A DNA stretch of 64,000 nucleotides from Acetobacter orientalis (GCF_000963965.1 NZ_BAMX01000002.1:62001-126000), one strand, 5' to 3'. Shown: positions 17,401 through 27,876, counted from the stretch's first letter. The notes: generated from the sequence alone by a model not told the origin. Translations and numbers: made by a program.

Positions 17401-17562
17401 CGCGTTTTGTCCTTACTCTTCTGATGCCGATGGCAGCCCCGCAAGGCGCGGCATCGGTCGTGTGGGTGCCGTTTACGGCATGCTTGTAGGGCTTATATAA
17501 GCGCCAAAGCTGATATTTAAATCCTGTAACAACAAAATAGTTCCATGTATTTTACTTTTTCT

Positions 17563-18993
17563 TTACGACACCGCTCCGTTCTGCGAGCCAAACAGTTTTT
17601 CGAGCGTGGCAAAAATTGCTCTAACCCCCGGAGAATCCCCACCTTCTGGCTTGCCGGGTCGGCTGGAATCATTCCAGCCATAGGTGTCGATATGCGCCCA
17701 CTGCTGGCCTGCCTTTACAAAACGCTCAAGAAACAGTCCGGCTGTTACTGCACCCGCCATAGGTCTAGACGAAATATTGTTGAGGTCTGCAACAGGACTC
17801 CGCAACCAACCAGCGTAACCTTGCCATAATGGTAACCGCCAAAGTGGGTCTGCCTCGGCCTCACTTACTTCAATAAGCGTTTGCGCCAAAGTATTGTCGT
17901 TACAAAATAGGGCAGGCAGGTCTGGCCCCAAGGCTACGCGGGCAGCACCTGTTAGGGTTGCCATGTCTAGCAAAAGGTCTGGGTTACTTTCGCCTGCTTC
18001 TGCCAACAGGTCGCACAACACCAAACGCCCTTCGGCATCGGTATTGCCAATTTCCACGGTCAGCCCGGCACGGCTTGTCACCACATCAAGTGGGCGCATG
18101 GCGTGGCCAGAAACACTGTTTTCAACACAGCCAAGGCGTAGCTCAAGCTGTACCGGCAGGTTTTGCGCCATAATCAAACGGGCCAACGCCAGCACAGAAG
18201 CCGCGCCACCCATGTCTTTTTTCATGCGGAGCATGCCGCCTGATGGCTTGATGTCGTAACCACCCGAATCAAAGCACACGCCTTTACCCACTAACGAAAT
18301 AACAGGGGCCTTTTTACTGGCCTTGCTACTGCGCCAGCGGGCCACAACCACGCGCGGCCCCCGCTCCGAGCCATTACCCACATGCGCAAGCAAGGGGTAG
18401 GCTTTGTCCAACGCTTTGCCTTTAATAACCGTTACCTCTGCCCCAAAAGGGGTTAGGGCCTCACGTGCCGCGTGGGCCAGCTCGCTTGGCCCCAACAGGT
18501 TGGCAGGCATGTTAATAAGGTCACGCGCCAACCACAGCGAGATTGCTGTTTCTACGGCTCTGCTTTTCTTTTCGGTTTCTGTCACAACCAGACGTGGTGC
18601 ATCAGGCTGCCCTACACCTGCCCCACTTTTGAGGGCAAAAGTATAAGCCCCCAAGCAAAAGCCAAGCACTACATCTTGCCGCGCAGTATCTGCGGGGGTT
18701 TTAACCTGCCAATTGCCAGCAGGTAGCCTGCGGGCCAAAGCTCCAAACTGGTAAGGGTCTCGTACACCCTGTGGGGCAAGACCAAACAACGCAACAGGTT
18801 TACCCTTGGCATCTGGCACCAGAACAAACTGGCCGGGGCTGGCTTTAAACCCCGCAGCCAACACAAAGGCAGCACCTGCTGGCCCCACAAGGGTAGGCAG
18901 TTGGTCTAATGCCTCCTCACGCAAGGCATGCACCAAACAGGCGTCTTTTTGGCGGCGCAGTACGGTTAGGCAGTCTGTGACGTGAACAGGCAT
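17563..18993 (-). CDS. M17-family leucyl aminopeptidase-like protein
   Basis: A 476-residue cytoplasmic metallo-aminopeptidase that should release N-terminal residues from peptides. The two-metal site is intact: GKGVCFDSGGYDIKP (Lys237, Asp242, catalytic Lys249), KKDMGGA (Asp260) and NTDAEGR (Asp319, Glu321, catalytic Arg323). The sequence has GGYDIKPSGG where classical PepA has GGISIKPSAG, which places it in the alternative M17 subgroup common in alphaproteobacteria. It is divergent from the second SUV3-like helicase with about 100 bases between starts. Confidence 0.92.
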   Translation of the reverse strand: MPVHVTDCLTVLRRQKDACLVHALREEALDQLPTLVGPAGAAFVLAAGFKASPGQFVLVPDAKGKPVALFGLAPQGVRDPYQFGALARRLPAGNWQVKTPADTARQDVVLGFCLGAYTFALKSGAGVGQPDAPRLVVTETEKKSRAVETAISLWLARDLINMPANLLGPSELAHAAREALTPFGAEVTVIKGKALDKAYPLLAHVGNGSERGPRVVVARWRSSKASKKAPVISLVGKGVCFDSGGYDIKPSGGMLRMKKDMGGAASVLALARLIMAQNLPVQLELRLGCVENSVSGHAMRPLDVVTSRAGLTVEIGNTDAEGRLVLCDLLAEAGESNPDLLLDMATLTGAARVALGPDLPALFCNDNTLAQTLIEVSEAEADPLWRLPLWQGYAGWLRSPVADLNNISSRPMAGAVTAGLFLERFVKAGQQWAHIDTYGWNDSSRPGKPEGGDSPGVRAIFATLEKLFGSQNGAVS

Positions 18994-19097
18994 ATGTGGT
19001 TCCTCCCGCTTGCAAAACTGCGCCTCCTGCCTGCGTGATGCAATGCCCCTAACATCAACCGCTTGCTTTTACGCGCAACCCGGCTGACCATAGCGCC

Positions 19098-21692
19098 ATG
19101 ATGGATACCCCCCGCCGCCCGGCTAACCGCCTGCGTGCCACAAATTTTGAGCCAGACACCCCGGTACGCGCCATTCTTGGCCCCACCAATACCGGCAAAA
19201 CCCATCTGGCCCTAGAGCGCATGCTGGCGCACAGTTCCGGCGTTATGGGGTTTCCGCTCAGGCTTTTAGCCCGCGAAAATTATGAGCGTATGGTTAAGCT
19301 CAAAGGGGTACGGGCCGTAGCCCTTATTACGGGGGAGGAAAAAATTATTCCCCCCGGTGCACGGTGGTTTTCCTGCACGGTGGAAGCCATGCCCATAGAA
19401 CGAGCTGTAGATTTTGTAGCCGTTGATGAAATTCAACTTTGTGCAGACCCTGAGCGCGGCCATATTTTTACCGACCGCCTGCTGAATGCACGCGGCATGG
19501 CAGAAACCCTGTTTTTAGGGGCAGAAACGATTGCCCCGCTGCTCCGTACCCTTGTGCCCGGCGTAGAAATTGAAACACGGCCCCGCCTCTCTAACCTTGT
19601 GCACACCGGCTATACACGCCTAAGCCGCCTGCCCGCACGCACAGCCATTGTCGCGTTCTCTGCCGGAGATGTGTACGCCATTGCCGAGCTCATACGCCGC
19701 CGCCGTGGGGGCTGTGCGGTTGTTATGGGCCAGCTTTCACCGCGCACACGCAATGCGCAGGTTGCACTCTACCAAAACCGAGAGGTCGATTACCTGGTAG
19801 CCACCGATGCCATTGGCATGGGGCTTAACATGGATATTCACCATGTTGCCTTTGCGGGTTTGTCTAAATTTGATGGCACGCGTAGGCGGGGTTTAACCCC
19901 GGCTGAAATAGCCCAAATTGCAGGCCGCGCAGGCCGCGGCACACTCGATGGTACGTTTGGCACCACGGGAGACTGCACCCCTTTAACCGACAACGTGGTG
20001 GAGGCAGTCGAAAACCACCAGTTTGAAGCCTTGCACCATGTCTATTGGCGCAATAGCACGCTTGATTACAGCTCTCTGTCGGCTCTGCATGCCAGCCTAT
20101 GCCGCAAAACACCGGCACCCGGCTTGTGGGGGGCAGACCCGTCATCAGACCTGTTAGCCCTTACCGCCCTTATGCGCGAAAGCAGCATACAGGCCCTATG
20201 CACAACCCCACAGGCTACCCGCTTGTTGTGGGAGGTGTGCCAAATACCTGATTTTCGCAAACTGGGTGAAGACAGTCATATTCGCCAATGCGCCCAAATT
20301 TTTGTAACACTGGCCCGCAAAGGCCACCTCCCCTCCAGTTGGCTAGAAACCCGGCTGGTTAACCTTGAACGAACAGAAGGGGATATTGATACCCTCATGC
20401 AGCGGCTCATGGGGGTTAGGCTTTGGGCCTACGTGGCCAACCGGGCAGACTGGGTAGAAAACCCCGAGCAATGGCGCAGCCGCACCCGCACAGTTGAAGA
20501 TACCCTCTCTGACGTGCTGCACGACCGCCTTGCGGCCCGTTTTGTCGATAAACGCGCAACCAGTCTGGCCCGCAGGTTAGAAGAGGCCGACAGCAAGCCC
20601 CTCCTCTCTGCCATTACCCGCACAGGTGAGGTGAGTGTTGAAGGCCACCCAGTTGGCCACATGCACGGTTTTGCGTTTCTGCCAGACCCAGACGCTACAC
20701 AGTCTGACCAACCCCTGCTGTTGCGTGCAGCCCGCCGCGCGGCCCGTAGCGAAATACCACGGCGGGTCACGCAATTTCTGCACGACCCGTTTGAGACCCT
20801 AACCCTAGACACAAGCACCGGCACCCTGCTGTGGCACAACGACCCCATTGGCCACCTACAAAAAAGCGATGACCTGCTGAAACCAGCCGTGCATGTAAGC
20901 ACCGCCGAATTTCTCGATGCTGCCCACCGTGAGCGCATACGCCTGCGCCTTACCGAGTTTGTGCACCAAACTATTCACCACACTCTGGCACCGCTTTTTA
21001 AAGCGGCCGAACAGGTTGCAAGCGTACCTGTGTTACGGGGCCTCATGCACGGCCTACTAGAGCAAGGGGGGGTTATGCCCCTACCCGCGCCAGATTATTT
21101 AACACCCCGCAACGCGGCCTTTTTACGCAAGCACGGCATTGTTTCTGGCCCCACACAGTTTTTTTGCCCTGCACTGCTGCGCCCAAAACCCATGGCCCTG
21201 CGTAGCCTGCTACTGGCCGTGCATACACAAAGCAAAGCCCCAGCTTTACCACGAGCCGGGGCGGTCTCTTTTAAACCTGAAACGACCCACATAGTCTCTG
21301 AGCAAGAGGCCTCTCTTTTAGCCCGCATTGGCTGGGTTAAAGCCGGGCCGCTCTGGCTCCGACTCGACATAGCAGAAGACACCCGCCACACCCTTGGCCG
21401 CCTTGCCCAAACACAAGCAGCCCCTTTACCCCAAGGGCTGGCAAGCCGCCTTGGGGCGACCAGCGCAAGCCTGCCCGCTATTTTGCAAGGGCTGTCTATA
21501 CGCCTGCAACTGCCCCCACCACCAGATAAGCAGCTTTATGGCCCGCCAGCGCCTTTGCTCTTGCGGCCTGTAAAACAGGGTTTTTCTAACAAGAAACCCA
21601 CCAAACGCCCCCATACAGCCCGGCGGCCCAGCACACACCCAGACAGCCCCTTTGCTGCACTGGCAGTGTTGCAAAAACGCCGAAAAAGGTAG
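19098..21692 (+). CDS. SUV3-like DExH helicase, alphaproteobacterial type
   Basis: An 864-residue superfamily 2 helicase whose motor starts almost at the N-terminus: Walker A GPTNTGKT at 28-35, DEIQ at 110-113, ATDAIGMGLNM near 235-245 and motif VI QIAGRAGR at 273-280. The long C-terminal half is helical and charged, with a very basic end. Alphaproteobacteria commonly carry such a gene near fdxA, often with an S4-domain protein between; here fdxA follows after about 170 bases and no S4 gene is visible. It probably acts on RNA, but no substrate is established. A distinct relative is at 3215-5581. Confidence 0.9.
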   Translation: MMDTPRRPANRLRATNFEPDTPVRAILGPTNTGKTHLALERMLAHSSGVMGFPLRLLARENYERMVKLKGVRAVALITGEEKIIPPGARWFSCTVEAMPIERAVDFVAVDEIQLCADPERGHIFTDRLLNARGMAETLFLGAETIAPLLRTLVPGVEIETRPRLSNLVHTGYTRLSRLPARTAIVAFSAGDVYAIAELIRRRRGGCAVVMGQLSPRTRNAQVALYQNREVDYLVATDAIGMGLNMDIHHVAFAGLSKFDGTRRRGLTPAEIAQIAGRAGRGTLDGTFGTTGDCTPLTDNVVEAVENHQFEALHHVYWRNSTLDYSSLSALHASLCRKTPAPGLWGADPSSDLLALTALMRESSIQALCTTPQATRLLWEVCQIPDFRKLGEDSHIRQCAQIFVTLARKGHLPSSWLETRLVNLERTEGDIDTLMQRLMGVRLWAYVANRADWVENPEQWRSRTRTVEDTLSDVLHDRLAARFVDKRATSLARRLEEADSKPLLSAITRTGEVSVEGHPVGHMHGFAFLPDPDATQSDQPLLLRAARRAARSEIPRRVTQFLHDPFETLTLDTSTGTLLWHNDPIGHLQKSDDLLKPAVHVSTAEFLDAAHRERIRLRLTEFVHQTIHHTLAPLFKAAEQVASVPVLRGLMHGLLEQGGVMPLPAPDYLTPRNAAFLRKHGIVSGPTQFFCPALLRPKPMALRSLLLAVHTQSKAPALPRAGAVSFKPETTHIVSEQEASLLARIGWVKAGPLWLRLDIAEDTRHTLGRLAQTQAAPLPQGLASRLGATSASLPAILQGLSIRLQLPPPPDKQLYGPPAPLLLRPVKQGFSNKKPTKRPHTARRPSTHPDSPFAALAVLQKRRKR

Positions 21693-21860
21693 CCCCGCAC
21701 AACAGGAAAGGGCGATAGATGGTAGAGGCGGGTTGCCATTGGCCTAAAACGCCCCCATACCATGCGCCATCCTTGGTGGTGCGGCCTCAACACGCCGTAC
21801 CATTTGACCCCCCATGCGGCCAGACCATGTTCAGGCCGTCAGATAATTTCGGAGATGGCA

Positions 21861-22193
21861 ATGACCTACGTGGTCACTGAAAACTGCATCCGCTGCAAAT
21901 TCATGGACTGTGTGGAAGTCTGCCCTGTTGACTGCTTCTATGCCGGTGAAAACTTCCTGGTCATCAATCCGGATGAATGCATTGACTGTGGCGTGTGTGA
22001 GCCAGAATGCCCCGCTGAAGCAATTTTCCCTGATAGCGATGATCGTGCAACGGCATGGGCAGAACTCAACGCTTCCTACGCCAGCAAATGGCCGAACATA
22101 ACCCGCAAAGGCACCCCACCGGCTGATGCAGAAGACTGGAAAGACAAGCCCGACAAAGCTGGCCTGCTCTCTCCTGAACCACACAAAGCTTAA
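21861..22193 (+). CDS. fdxA: 7Fe ferredoxin FdxA
   Basis: A 110-residue electron carrier with one [3Fe-4S] and one [4Fe-4S] cluster. Cysteines lie in [18 protein letters not shown] near the N-terminus and [12 protein letters not shown] near residues 39-50. The start at 21861 (MTYVVTEN) is chosen because GGAG at 21851-21854 is 6 bases upstream; an in-frame ATG at 21855 directly abuts the GGAG, and earlier starts would add non-homologous residues. Fpr (6019) is a plausible redox partner. A bidirectional terminator lies about 150 bases downstream. Confidence 0.95.
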   Translation: MTYVVTENCIRCKFMDCVEVCPVDCFYAGENFLVINPDECIDCGVCEPECPAEAIFPDSDDRATAWAELNASYASKWPNITRKGTPPADAEDWKDKPDKAGLLSPEPHKA

Positions 22194-22340
22194 CTGGTAA
22201 GCGGCGTACCTAGCCGCACTGGTATAAAAGCCTGCTTTATGGCGCGTCTGCCCCCATGGTAGCCGCGCCATTTTTGTATGCAGCCAGCTTTACCCACTAA
22301 GGTTGCGCCAAGGCTTGCACCAACGCTGAGCATATAAACA

Positions 22341-22372
22341 AAAAAGCCCTGAGGTTTCCCTCAGGGCTTTTT
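22341..22372. terminator. Bidirectional terminator between fdxA and the cyo operon
   Basis: A perfect 14-bp stem (AAAAAGCCCTGAGG with CCTCAGGGCTTTTT) around a 4-base loop gives a U-run on both strands. It can end fdxA transcripts from the left and cyoABCD transcripts from the right. Confidence 0.95.
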
Positions 22373-22417
22373 GTATCCATCGGCCAACCCGAAGGCTGGC
22401 CGAATATCTGCGCTAAA

Positions 22418-22750
22418 TTAGCGAGACATCATATGGATTGCCGTGTTGTTCATAACGAACAGCGTGCCAATGATGAAAATGGCAACAAAGCCCACTGTGA
22501 ACACAAAGCACATGTTGTTCCAACGCTGCTCAGAACCACCGCCCATATGCAGGAAGTAGTGCAAGTGCACCAGAACCTGAACAAGAGCCAGAACAGACAG
22601 AGCCAGAATCGTACCTGAAGGAGACAGGCTATGCGTTGCAACAACTGCAAAAGCCAGAACCGTCAGGATAACAGCGAGAACAAAACCAATAACGTAGGAA
22701 GTAACGCTACCGTGGCTCTCACCGGAGGAGGATGTATGAATGTCACTCAT
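22418..22750 (-). CDS. cyoD: Ubiquinol oxidase subunit IV
   Basis: A 110-residue inner-membrane protein with three hydrophobic segments (about 18-40, 47-68 and 82-102), matching CyoD in length and in the VLVHLHYFLHM motif near 60-70. CyoD helps assemble the haem-copper oxidase and its metal centre. Its ATG overlaps the cyoC stop by one base (TGATG). It is the last gene of the operon; no cyoE follows. Confidence 0.93.
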   Translation of the reverse strand: MSDIHTSSSGESHGSVTSYVIGFVLAVILTVLAFAVVATHSLSPSGTILALSVLALVQVLVHLHYFLHMGGGSEQRWNNMCFVFTVGFVAIFIIGTLFVMNNTAIHMMSR

Positions 22751-23352
22751 CAGATCATGCTCGCCAGATAGACATAGGTGAAGACGCAGATCCAGACGAT
22801 GTCCAGAAAGTGCCAGAACAGGCTCAAGCAGGTGAGCTTATTCATCATACGTTCTGGGATCGTGGTTGTGCCCATGAGCTGAACGATCAAGGTCACAATC
22901 CAGATCAGACCACAGGTCACGTGCAGACCGTGGGTGCCTACCAGTGTGAAGAAGGCAGACAGGAACGCGCTGCGATCCGGCCCTGCACCTTCATGGATCA
23001 TGTGGGCGAACTCGTTCACTTCCAGACCCACAAAGCCAAGGCCAAGCAGGAAGGTAAGAGCAAGCCACCCAATGACTTTGCTGATCTCATTCTTATGAGC
23101 AGCAATCATGCCAAACCCATAAGTAATGGAAGAAATAAGCAGCAGGGCAGTTTCAATGCCCAGACCGCTAATTTCGAACAGTTGGTGGCCGGAAGGGCCA
23201 CCGTTAAACTGGTTGCGGAGAACTGCAAACGTGGCAAACAGCGAGCCAAAGATAATGCAGTCCGTCATCAAGTAGACCCAGAACCCGAACACCACCGGAG
23301 ATTCGTGGTGATGCTCGTCGTGGCCTGCGTGAACAGTTGTATCGTGCGCCAT
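22750..23352 (-). CDS. cyoC: Ubiquinol oxidase subunit III
   Basis: A 200-residue protein with five predicted membrane helices, as in CyoC. Family segments include FWVYLMTDCIIFGSLFA (about 24-40), FTLVGTHGLHVTCGLIW (about 137-153) and LFWHFLDIVWI near 178-188. Subunit III stabilises the oxidase and its oxygen and proton access. The ATG overlaps the cyoB stop (TAATG) and the stop overlaps the cyoD ATG, so the three are translationally coupled. Confidence 0.93.
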   Translation of the reverse strand: MAHDTTVHAGHDEHHHESPVVFGFWVYLMTDCIIFGSLFATFAVLRNQFNGGPSGHQLFEISGLGIETALLLISSITYGFGMIAAHKNEISKVIGWLALTFLLGLGFVGLEVNEFAHMIHEGAGPDRSAFLSAFFTLVGTHGLHVTCGLIWIVTLIVQLMGTTTIPERMMNKLTCLSLFWHFLDIVWICVFTYVYLASMI

Positions 23353-25343
23353 TATTCAGCTGCCTGTGCCATCAGTTTACGGGAATGCTCGTTCTCGATC
23401 CGGGCAACTTCATCAGCAGGGATGTAGTAATCGATATCTTTGTTAGCGCTACGGGCAATAACTGTCCCGATCACACCAATAAGACCGATTGCTGCAAGCC
23501 ACCAAATGTACCAAACAGCAGCGAAACCGAACACCAGACTGAAACCACCCACGAGAATACCAGCAGCCGTGTTTTTAGGCATATGGATTGCTTCGTAAGG
23601 GCCACCAGCGTGGCGGGTATCAATGCCGTTTTCCTTGTCGTGCATGAAAGCATCAAGCTCGTGCACGTGCGGAACGATAGCAAAGTTGTACGGAGGGGGA
23701 GGAGAAGAGGTAGACCATTCCAGAGAACGGCCATTCCATGGATCGCCCGTTACGTCCTGATTTTCTGGCAGGTTACGGTCACGAATGGTGACGTAAAGCT
23801 GGGTCAGCTGGCAAACGATACCAAGCAGGATCAGCACTGCGCCAACTTCAGCAACCAGCAGCCAGGGGTGCCAAGCTGGGTTGTCGTAGTGGTTCAGACG
23901 ACGGGTCATGCCCTGGAAACCAACAACGTACAGCGGAACGAACGCAAAGTAGAAGCCAATGAACCAGAACCAGAAAGCACGAATGCCCCAGCTTTCGTTC
24001 ATTTTGAAGCCCATAACTTTGGGGAACCAGAAGTTCATACCAGCGATGTAACCGAAGTACACGCCACCGATAATCACGTTATGGAAGTGAGCAATCAGGA
24101 ACAGGGAGTTGTGCAGAACGAAGTCAGCACCTGGAATTGCCATCATCACACCGGTCATACCACCGATGGTGAAGGTCACCATGAAGCCAATAACCCAGTA
24201 CATGCAAGCATGGTACTGAATGCGGCCCTTATACATGGTAAACATCCAGTTAAACAGCTTCACACCCGTGGGGATAGAAATCACCATGGTTGCAATGCCG
24301 AAGAACGCATTCACGTCTGGGCCAGCGCCCATTGTGAAGAAGTGATGCACCCAAACAAGGAAGGACAGAACCATGATAGCGCAGGTTGCGTAAACCATGG
24401 TGCCGTAGCCGAACAGTGGCTTCTGAGAGAATGCCGGAACAACTTCAGAGAACACACCGAAAGCAGGGATAACAAGAATATAAACTTCAGGATGGCCCCA
24501 AGCCCAGATCAGGTTGAGGTACATCATCTGATTACCGCCACCGTCATTGGTGAAGAAGTGCATGCCGAAGTAACGGTCCAGACCCAGCAGTGCAACAGCA
24601 ACTGTCAGCACGGGGAAGGAGACCATGATCAGGATGGAAGAACAGAAAGCTGTCCAGGTGAATACTGGCATTTTCATCCAGGTCATGCCCGGAGCGCGCA
24701 TTTTCACGATGGTCACAAAGAAGTTCACACCGGTCAGCAGCGTACCAACACCAGAGAGCTGAATAGCCCAGATGTAGTAGTCTACACCAACGCCAGGACT
24801 GAACTGAGATTCAGACAGCGGTGGGTAAGCCAGCCAGCCGCACTGCGAGAACTCACCGATGAACAGAGAAACGTTCACCAGAATAAACGCAATAGCGGTC
24901 ATCCAGAAGCTTAGGTTGTTCAGGAACGGGAAAGCAACGTCGCGGGCACCGATTTGCAGCGGCACAACGAAGTTGAACAGACCGGTCATGAACGCCATGG
25001 CCAGGAAGAAGATCATGATCGTCCCGTGAGCGGAGAAGATCTGGTCATAATGGTGTGGTGGCAGATAACCGGGGTTACCCGCGTAGGCCAAGGCTAGCTG
25101 GGTACGCATCATGATAGCGTCAGCAAAGCCACGGAACAGAGCAACCAGAGCCAGAATGATATACATTACGGCAAGGCGCTTATGGTCGACAGAGGTAAAC
25201 CACTCTTTCCAGAGGTAGCCCCACTTGCCGAAGTAGGTAATCAGGCCGAGAACCGCGACGCCGATAATAGCAACGCCAGCGAATGTGCCGACGAGAATTG
25301 GCACATCAAACGGGATGGCCGATAGAGATAGTCTCCCTAACAT
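23352..25343 (-). CDS. cyoB: Ubiquinol oxidase subunit I
   Basis: A 663-residue haem-copper oxidase catalytic subunit that reduces oxygen with quinol electrons and pumps protons. [15 protein letters not shown] holds the CuB histidine and cross-linked tyrosine, VHHFFTMG the CuB His pair, and [13 protein letters not shown] the ligands of the high-spin and low-spin haems. The 15-helix length fits the quinol-oxidase branch. Sequence alone does not tell whether the high-spin haem is O or A; the nearby ctaA makes a cytochrome ba-type (Acetobacter cya) enzyme plausible. A long antisense open frame over this gene is a by-product of its codon use. Confidence 0.96.
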   Translation of the reverse strand: MLGRLSLSAIPFDVPILVGTFAGVAIIGVAVLGLITYFGKWGYLWKEWFTSVDHKRLAVMYIILALVALFRGFADAIMMRTQLALAYAGNPGYLPPHHYDQIFSAHGTIMIFFLAMAFMTGLFNFVVPLQIGARDVAFPFLNNLSFWMTAIAFILVNVSLFIGEFSQCGWLAYPPLSESQFSPGVGVDYYIWAIQLSGVGTLLTGVNFFVTIVKMRAPGMTWMKMPVFTWTAFCSSILIMVSFPVLTVAVALLGLDRYFGMHFFTNDGGGNQMMYLNLIWAWGHPEVYILVIPAFGVFSEVVPAFSQKPLFGYGTMVYATCAIMVLSFLVWVHHFFTMGAGPDVNAFFGIATMVISIPTGVKLFNWMFTMYKGRIQYHACMYWVIGFMVTFTIGGMTGVMMAIPGADFVLHNSLFLIAHFHNVIIGGVYFGYIAGMNFWFPKVMGFKMNESWGIRAFWFWFIGFYFAFVPLYVVGFQGMTRRLNHYDNPAWHPWLLVAEVGAVLILLGIVCQLTQLYVTIRDRNLPENQDVTGDPWNGRSLEWSTSSPPPPYNFAIVPHVHELDAFMHDKENGIDTRHAGGPYEAIHMPKNTAAGILVGGFSLVFGFAAVWYIWWLAAIGLIGVIGTVIARSANKDIDYYIPADEVARIENEHSRKLMAQAAE

Positions 25344-25348
25344 TGATC

Positions 25349-26278
25349 CTATTCCTTCATATTCATGTCGGACATCGCGGACGCAGACTGCATCTGAACC
25401 TTCTGGCCAGTCTGTTTGTCCATGACCATGCCGTTGTTGTACTTGGCAACAATCGTGTTGAACATGCCCGGTTCTACGTGAGCAAAATATTCAACAGGAT
25501 TAGCTTCGCTCGGAGCAGCAAGTTTAGGATAGGTCTGGCCATCCAGCTGTTCAGAGGAAGATTTTACCTTTTCAACCCAGGCATTGAACTCATCACCGCT
25601 TACAGCAAGCGTGTGGAACTTCATGTCTGAGAAGCCACGGCCACTGTAGTTGGCAGATTCACCCAAGTAGTCACCCGGCTCGCTGGCCAGCAGGTGAAGC
25701 TGGGTCTGCATGCCTGCCATTGCGTAAATCATGGAACCAAGACGCGGGATGAAGAAAGAGTTCATCACGGAATCAGAAGTGATTACGAAATCAACGGGGG
25801 TGTTAACTGGAATAGCCAGCTGGTTAACTGTTGCAATACCCTGTTCTGGGTAGATGAACAGCCATTTCCAATCCAGAGCCACAACTTCAACATGAAGCGG
25901 CTTGGTGTTGGCTTCGGCTTCCAGGGGTTTGTACGGGTCAAGAGAATGACACGTCTGATAGGTGATCACAGCAAGGAAGATGATGATCAGGGTAGGAACG
26001 CCCCAGATAATCAGCTCGATCTTGTTAGAGTGGCACCATTTGGGAAGGTATTCTGCACTCGTGTTTGACTGGCGATAATGCCAAGCAAAATACAGTGACA
26101 GAATGATGGTCGGAACGACCACAATCAGCATTGCGATTGTAGAGGTCAGGATAAGGGATTTAACCCCCTCCCCAACCGGTCCTTTCGGGTCCAGAACATC
26201 TAATTCGCACCCGGCAAGCAGCAACGCTGACGATAGGCCACCCAATCGCGCCATTCTCGCCAGTAACTTGTTTTTCAT
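25349..26278 (-). CDS. cyoA: Ubiquinol oxidase subunit II (lipoprotein)
   Basis: A 309-residue membrane-anchored subunit with a lipobox LLAGC (Cys24), two transmembrane segments (about 38-62 and 82-104) and a periplasmic cupredoxin domain. The CuA cysteine pair of cytochrome c oxidases is absent, and [15 protein letters not shown] is typical of quinol oxidases. AGAGG lies 7 bases before the ATG. It is the first gene of cyoABCD, and 5 bases separate it from cyoB. Confidence 0.95.
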   Translation of the reverse strand: MKNKLLARMARLGGLSSALLLAGCELDVLDPKGPVGEGVKSLILTSTIAMLIVVVPTIILSLYFAWHYRQSNTSAEYLPKWCHSNKIELIIWGVPTLIIIFLAVITYQTCHSLDPYKPLEAEANTKPLHVEVVALDWKWLFIYPEQGIATVNQLAIPVNTPVDFVITSDSVMNSFFIPRLGSMIYAMAGMQTQLHLLASEPGDYLGESANYSGRGFSDMKFHTLAVSGDEFNAWVEKVKSSSEQLDGQTYPKLAAPSEANPVEYFAHVEPGMFNTIVAKYNNGMVMDKQTGQKVQMQSASAMSDMNMKE

Positions 26279-26806
26279 CGCACGCCTCTTGGTTCTGACA
26301 TCAACTTAGCCTCACAAAGACTCTTTGCTCCTGCTGCCATAGAAGCCGGATAACAGCAAGAAACCACGTTCCATCCGCCCATGCAGCCCAAACACCATTT
26401 GACCGGCGCAAAACGCTTCACCCTTAAACGGGGGCAGCTTTTCATGCCGGAACAATGCTTCAGCTCCACAGGCGGCAGCAACGCCTTGGCCGCTACTTTA
26501 TTCCTAAAGAGCAGATTCTCAATGTTAGAAAAGTGACAGCAGCTCTTCACCACACAGAGGCTCTTCCCAAAGGAATGGTTCGTCCTTGTGTTATTTCGCT
26601 GATTTTGAAGACCGACAAGGCTTCACAATTTATTTCAAAATATTACAGACAGGCCCTAAAATACGAAAAATGTTCTTTTTTATCATACGATTGGAACCGT
26701 TTTGAGAAAGTCACGAAGCCGTTACTCACCTCTTCGTGTCTAGTATAAGTCTTATTTTTATTGCATTCCAGACTAAAATAGTCCTTTTCTGTAATCGCAT
26801 AGCTGC
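26279..26806. promoter_or_regulatory. Long upstream region of the cyo operon
   Basis: About 530 bases without a convincing gene precede cyoA. Short open frames occur on both strands but look random in composition. The region becomes AT-rich between 26580 and 26770, where a promoter reading towards cyoA is most likely. An inverted repeat CACGAAG-N13-CTTCGTG (26712-26738) is a candidate operator. I could not place a reliable -35/-10 pair. Confidence 0.4.
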
Positions 26807-26810
26807 CCAC

Positions 26811-26842
26811 ACAAAAAAGCCCGACCTCCAGAGGCCGGGCTT
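26811..26842 (-). terminator. Terminator of the BI-1 family gene
   Basis: AAGCCCGACCTC (26817-26828) and GAGGCCGGGCTT (26831-26842) form a 12-bp stem with one mismatch. On the minus strand it is followed by TTTTTT, about 65 bases after the stop of the BI-1 family gene. Confidence 0.88.
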
Positions 26843-26906
26843 CTCTTTTGGGCGGAGACTCCTCTGCCCGAACCCTTTTTACGGCACGCGCGCCGCGCCG
26901 CAGGGC

Positions 26907-27683
26907 TTAGTCGTTAGAGTTACGAACACCCATAAACTGTAGCAGAAACTGAAACAGGTTAATGAAGTTCAGATAAAGGCTAAGCGCGTCATACACGCTG
27001 CGCTTAGCAGCTTCATCTGGGCCTTCGTAAGCCGCGTATTGCGGGTAGGTCACGCGAATACGCTGGGCATCAAAAGCGCTAAACCCGGTAAACACCAACA
27101 CGCCAACCGCGCTGTAAACAAAATACACAGCCGGGCTTTTAAGGAAGATGTTCACAAGCCCTGCAATCATAAGGCCGAACAGCCCCATCATAAGGAACGA
27201 GCCCATTTTGGCAAGGTTAGCCTTGGTTGTGTAACCCCATAGAGAGGTTGCAGCGAACATACAGGCGGTAATGAGAAACACTCTAACAACAGAGACGCCC
27301 GTATAAACCAGCAAAATGCTAGACAGGCTGGCACCCATGGTAGCGCAGAAGACCCAAAACAGGCCCTGTGCCGCCTGCCGGGACAAACGGTTAACCCCAA
27401 AAGACATAACCAGCACAAAAGCCAGCGGGGCAATCATGGCGGCACCACCCAACAGGGTTGGGTGCACAACCACACCACCCGCTGTTAAAACGGGCTGGAA
27501 AAACAGGTTGCGCAGGGATGTAGACGCCACCGCATAGGCAACAATACCCGTAAGCAAAAGGCCAGACGCCATCCAGTTATAGACGCGCAGCATGTAAGCG
27601 CGCAGCCCGGCATCTAGGGCACCAGCCTGTGTGTTCCAGCCAGCAGCGGCACTGGGGGAACGAAAGTCGTGACCAAACGACAT
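26907..27683 (-). CDS. Bax inhibitor-1/YccA-family membrane protein
   Basis: A 258-residue protein with about seven membrane helices starting near residue 36. VYNWMASGLLLTGIVAYAVA (about 35-54), the middle QGLFWVFCATMGASL and the C-terminal segment ALSLYLNFINLFQFLLQFMG are characteristic of the BI-1 family (YbhL/YccA in E. coli). Family members act as pH-sensitive calcium leak channels or modulate membrane proteases; the role here is not known. It is a monocistronic unit with its own terminator, divergent from the 2H-like gene. Confidence 0.9.
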   Translation of the reverse strand: MSFGHDFRSPSAAAGWNTQAGALDAGLRAYMLRVYNWMASGLLLTGIVAYAVASTSLRNLFFQPVLTAGGVVVHPTLLGGAAMIAPLAFVLVMSFGVNRLSRQAAQGLFWVFCATMGASLSSILLVYTGVSVVRVFLITACMFAATSLWGYTTKANLAKMGSFLMMGLFGLMIAGLVNIFLKSPAVYFVYSAVGVLVFTGFSAFDAQRIRVTYPQYAAYEGPDEAAKRSVYDALSLYLNFINLFQFLLQFMGVRNSND

Positions 27684-27876
27684 ACTATTACTTCTCCTTG
27701 TCCGGCATGGCCGGCTTTGCTTAATACTTGTGGCTGCCCTGCCACTACGTCAAGGGTCAGGCGTATTTCTATGGCCATTCCTTCTATTGGCACGGCCCTT
27801 GGTGGTCACGCCTTGCGGGTATGGCTTTTTGTATCTCAGCCCATTTTGGCAGAACTCAGGCAAAAGAGCATTTTTT

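Noticed and set aside
23337-24914. 525-codon open frame antisense to cyoB
   Set aside because: Its translation is rich in His, Asn, Thr and Glu with no hydrophobic or domain pattern, and it lies exactly over cyoB. It arises from the strong codon preference of cyoB on the other strand.
26455-26748. 97-codon plus-strand ORF upstream of cyoA
   Set aside because: No ribosome-binding site, no recognisable sequence features, and it occupies the expected regulatory region of the cyo operon.
27730-27876. Upstream extension of the 2H-like protein
   Set aside because: The 49 extra residues do not resemble the fold's N-terminus, whereas MNLVVGITP at 27877 is the expected first strand and has a purine-rich site upstream.
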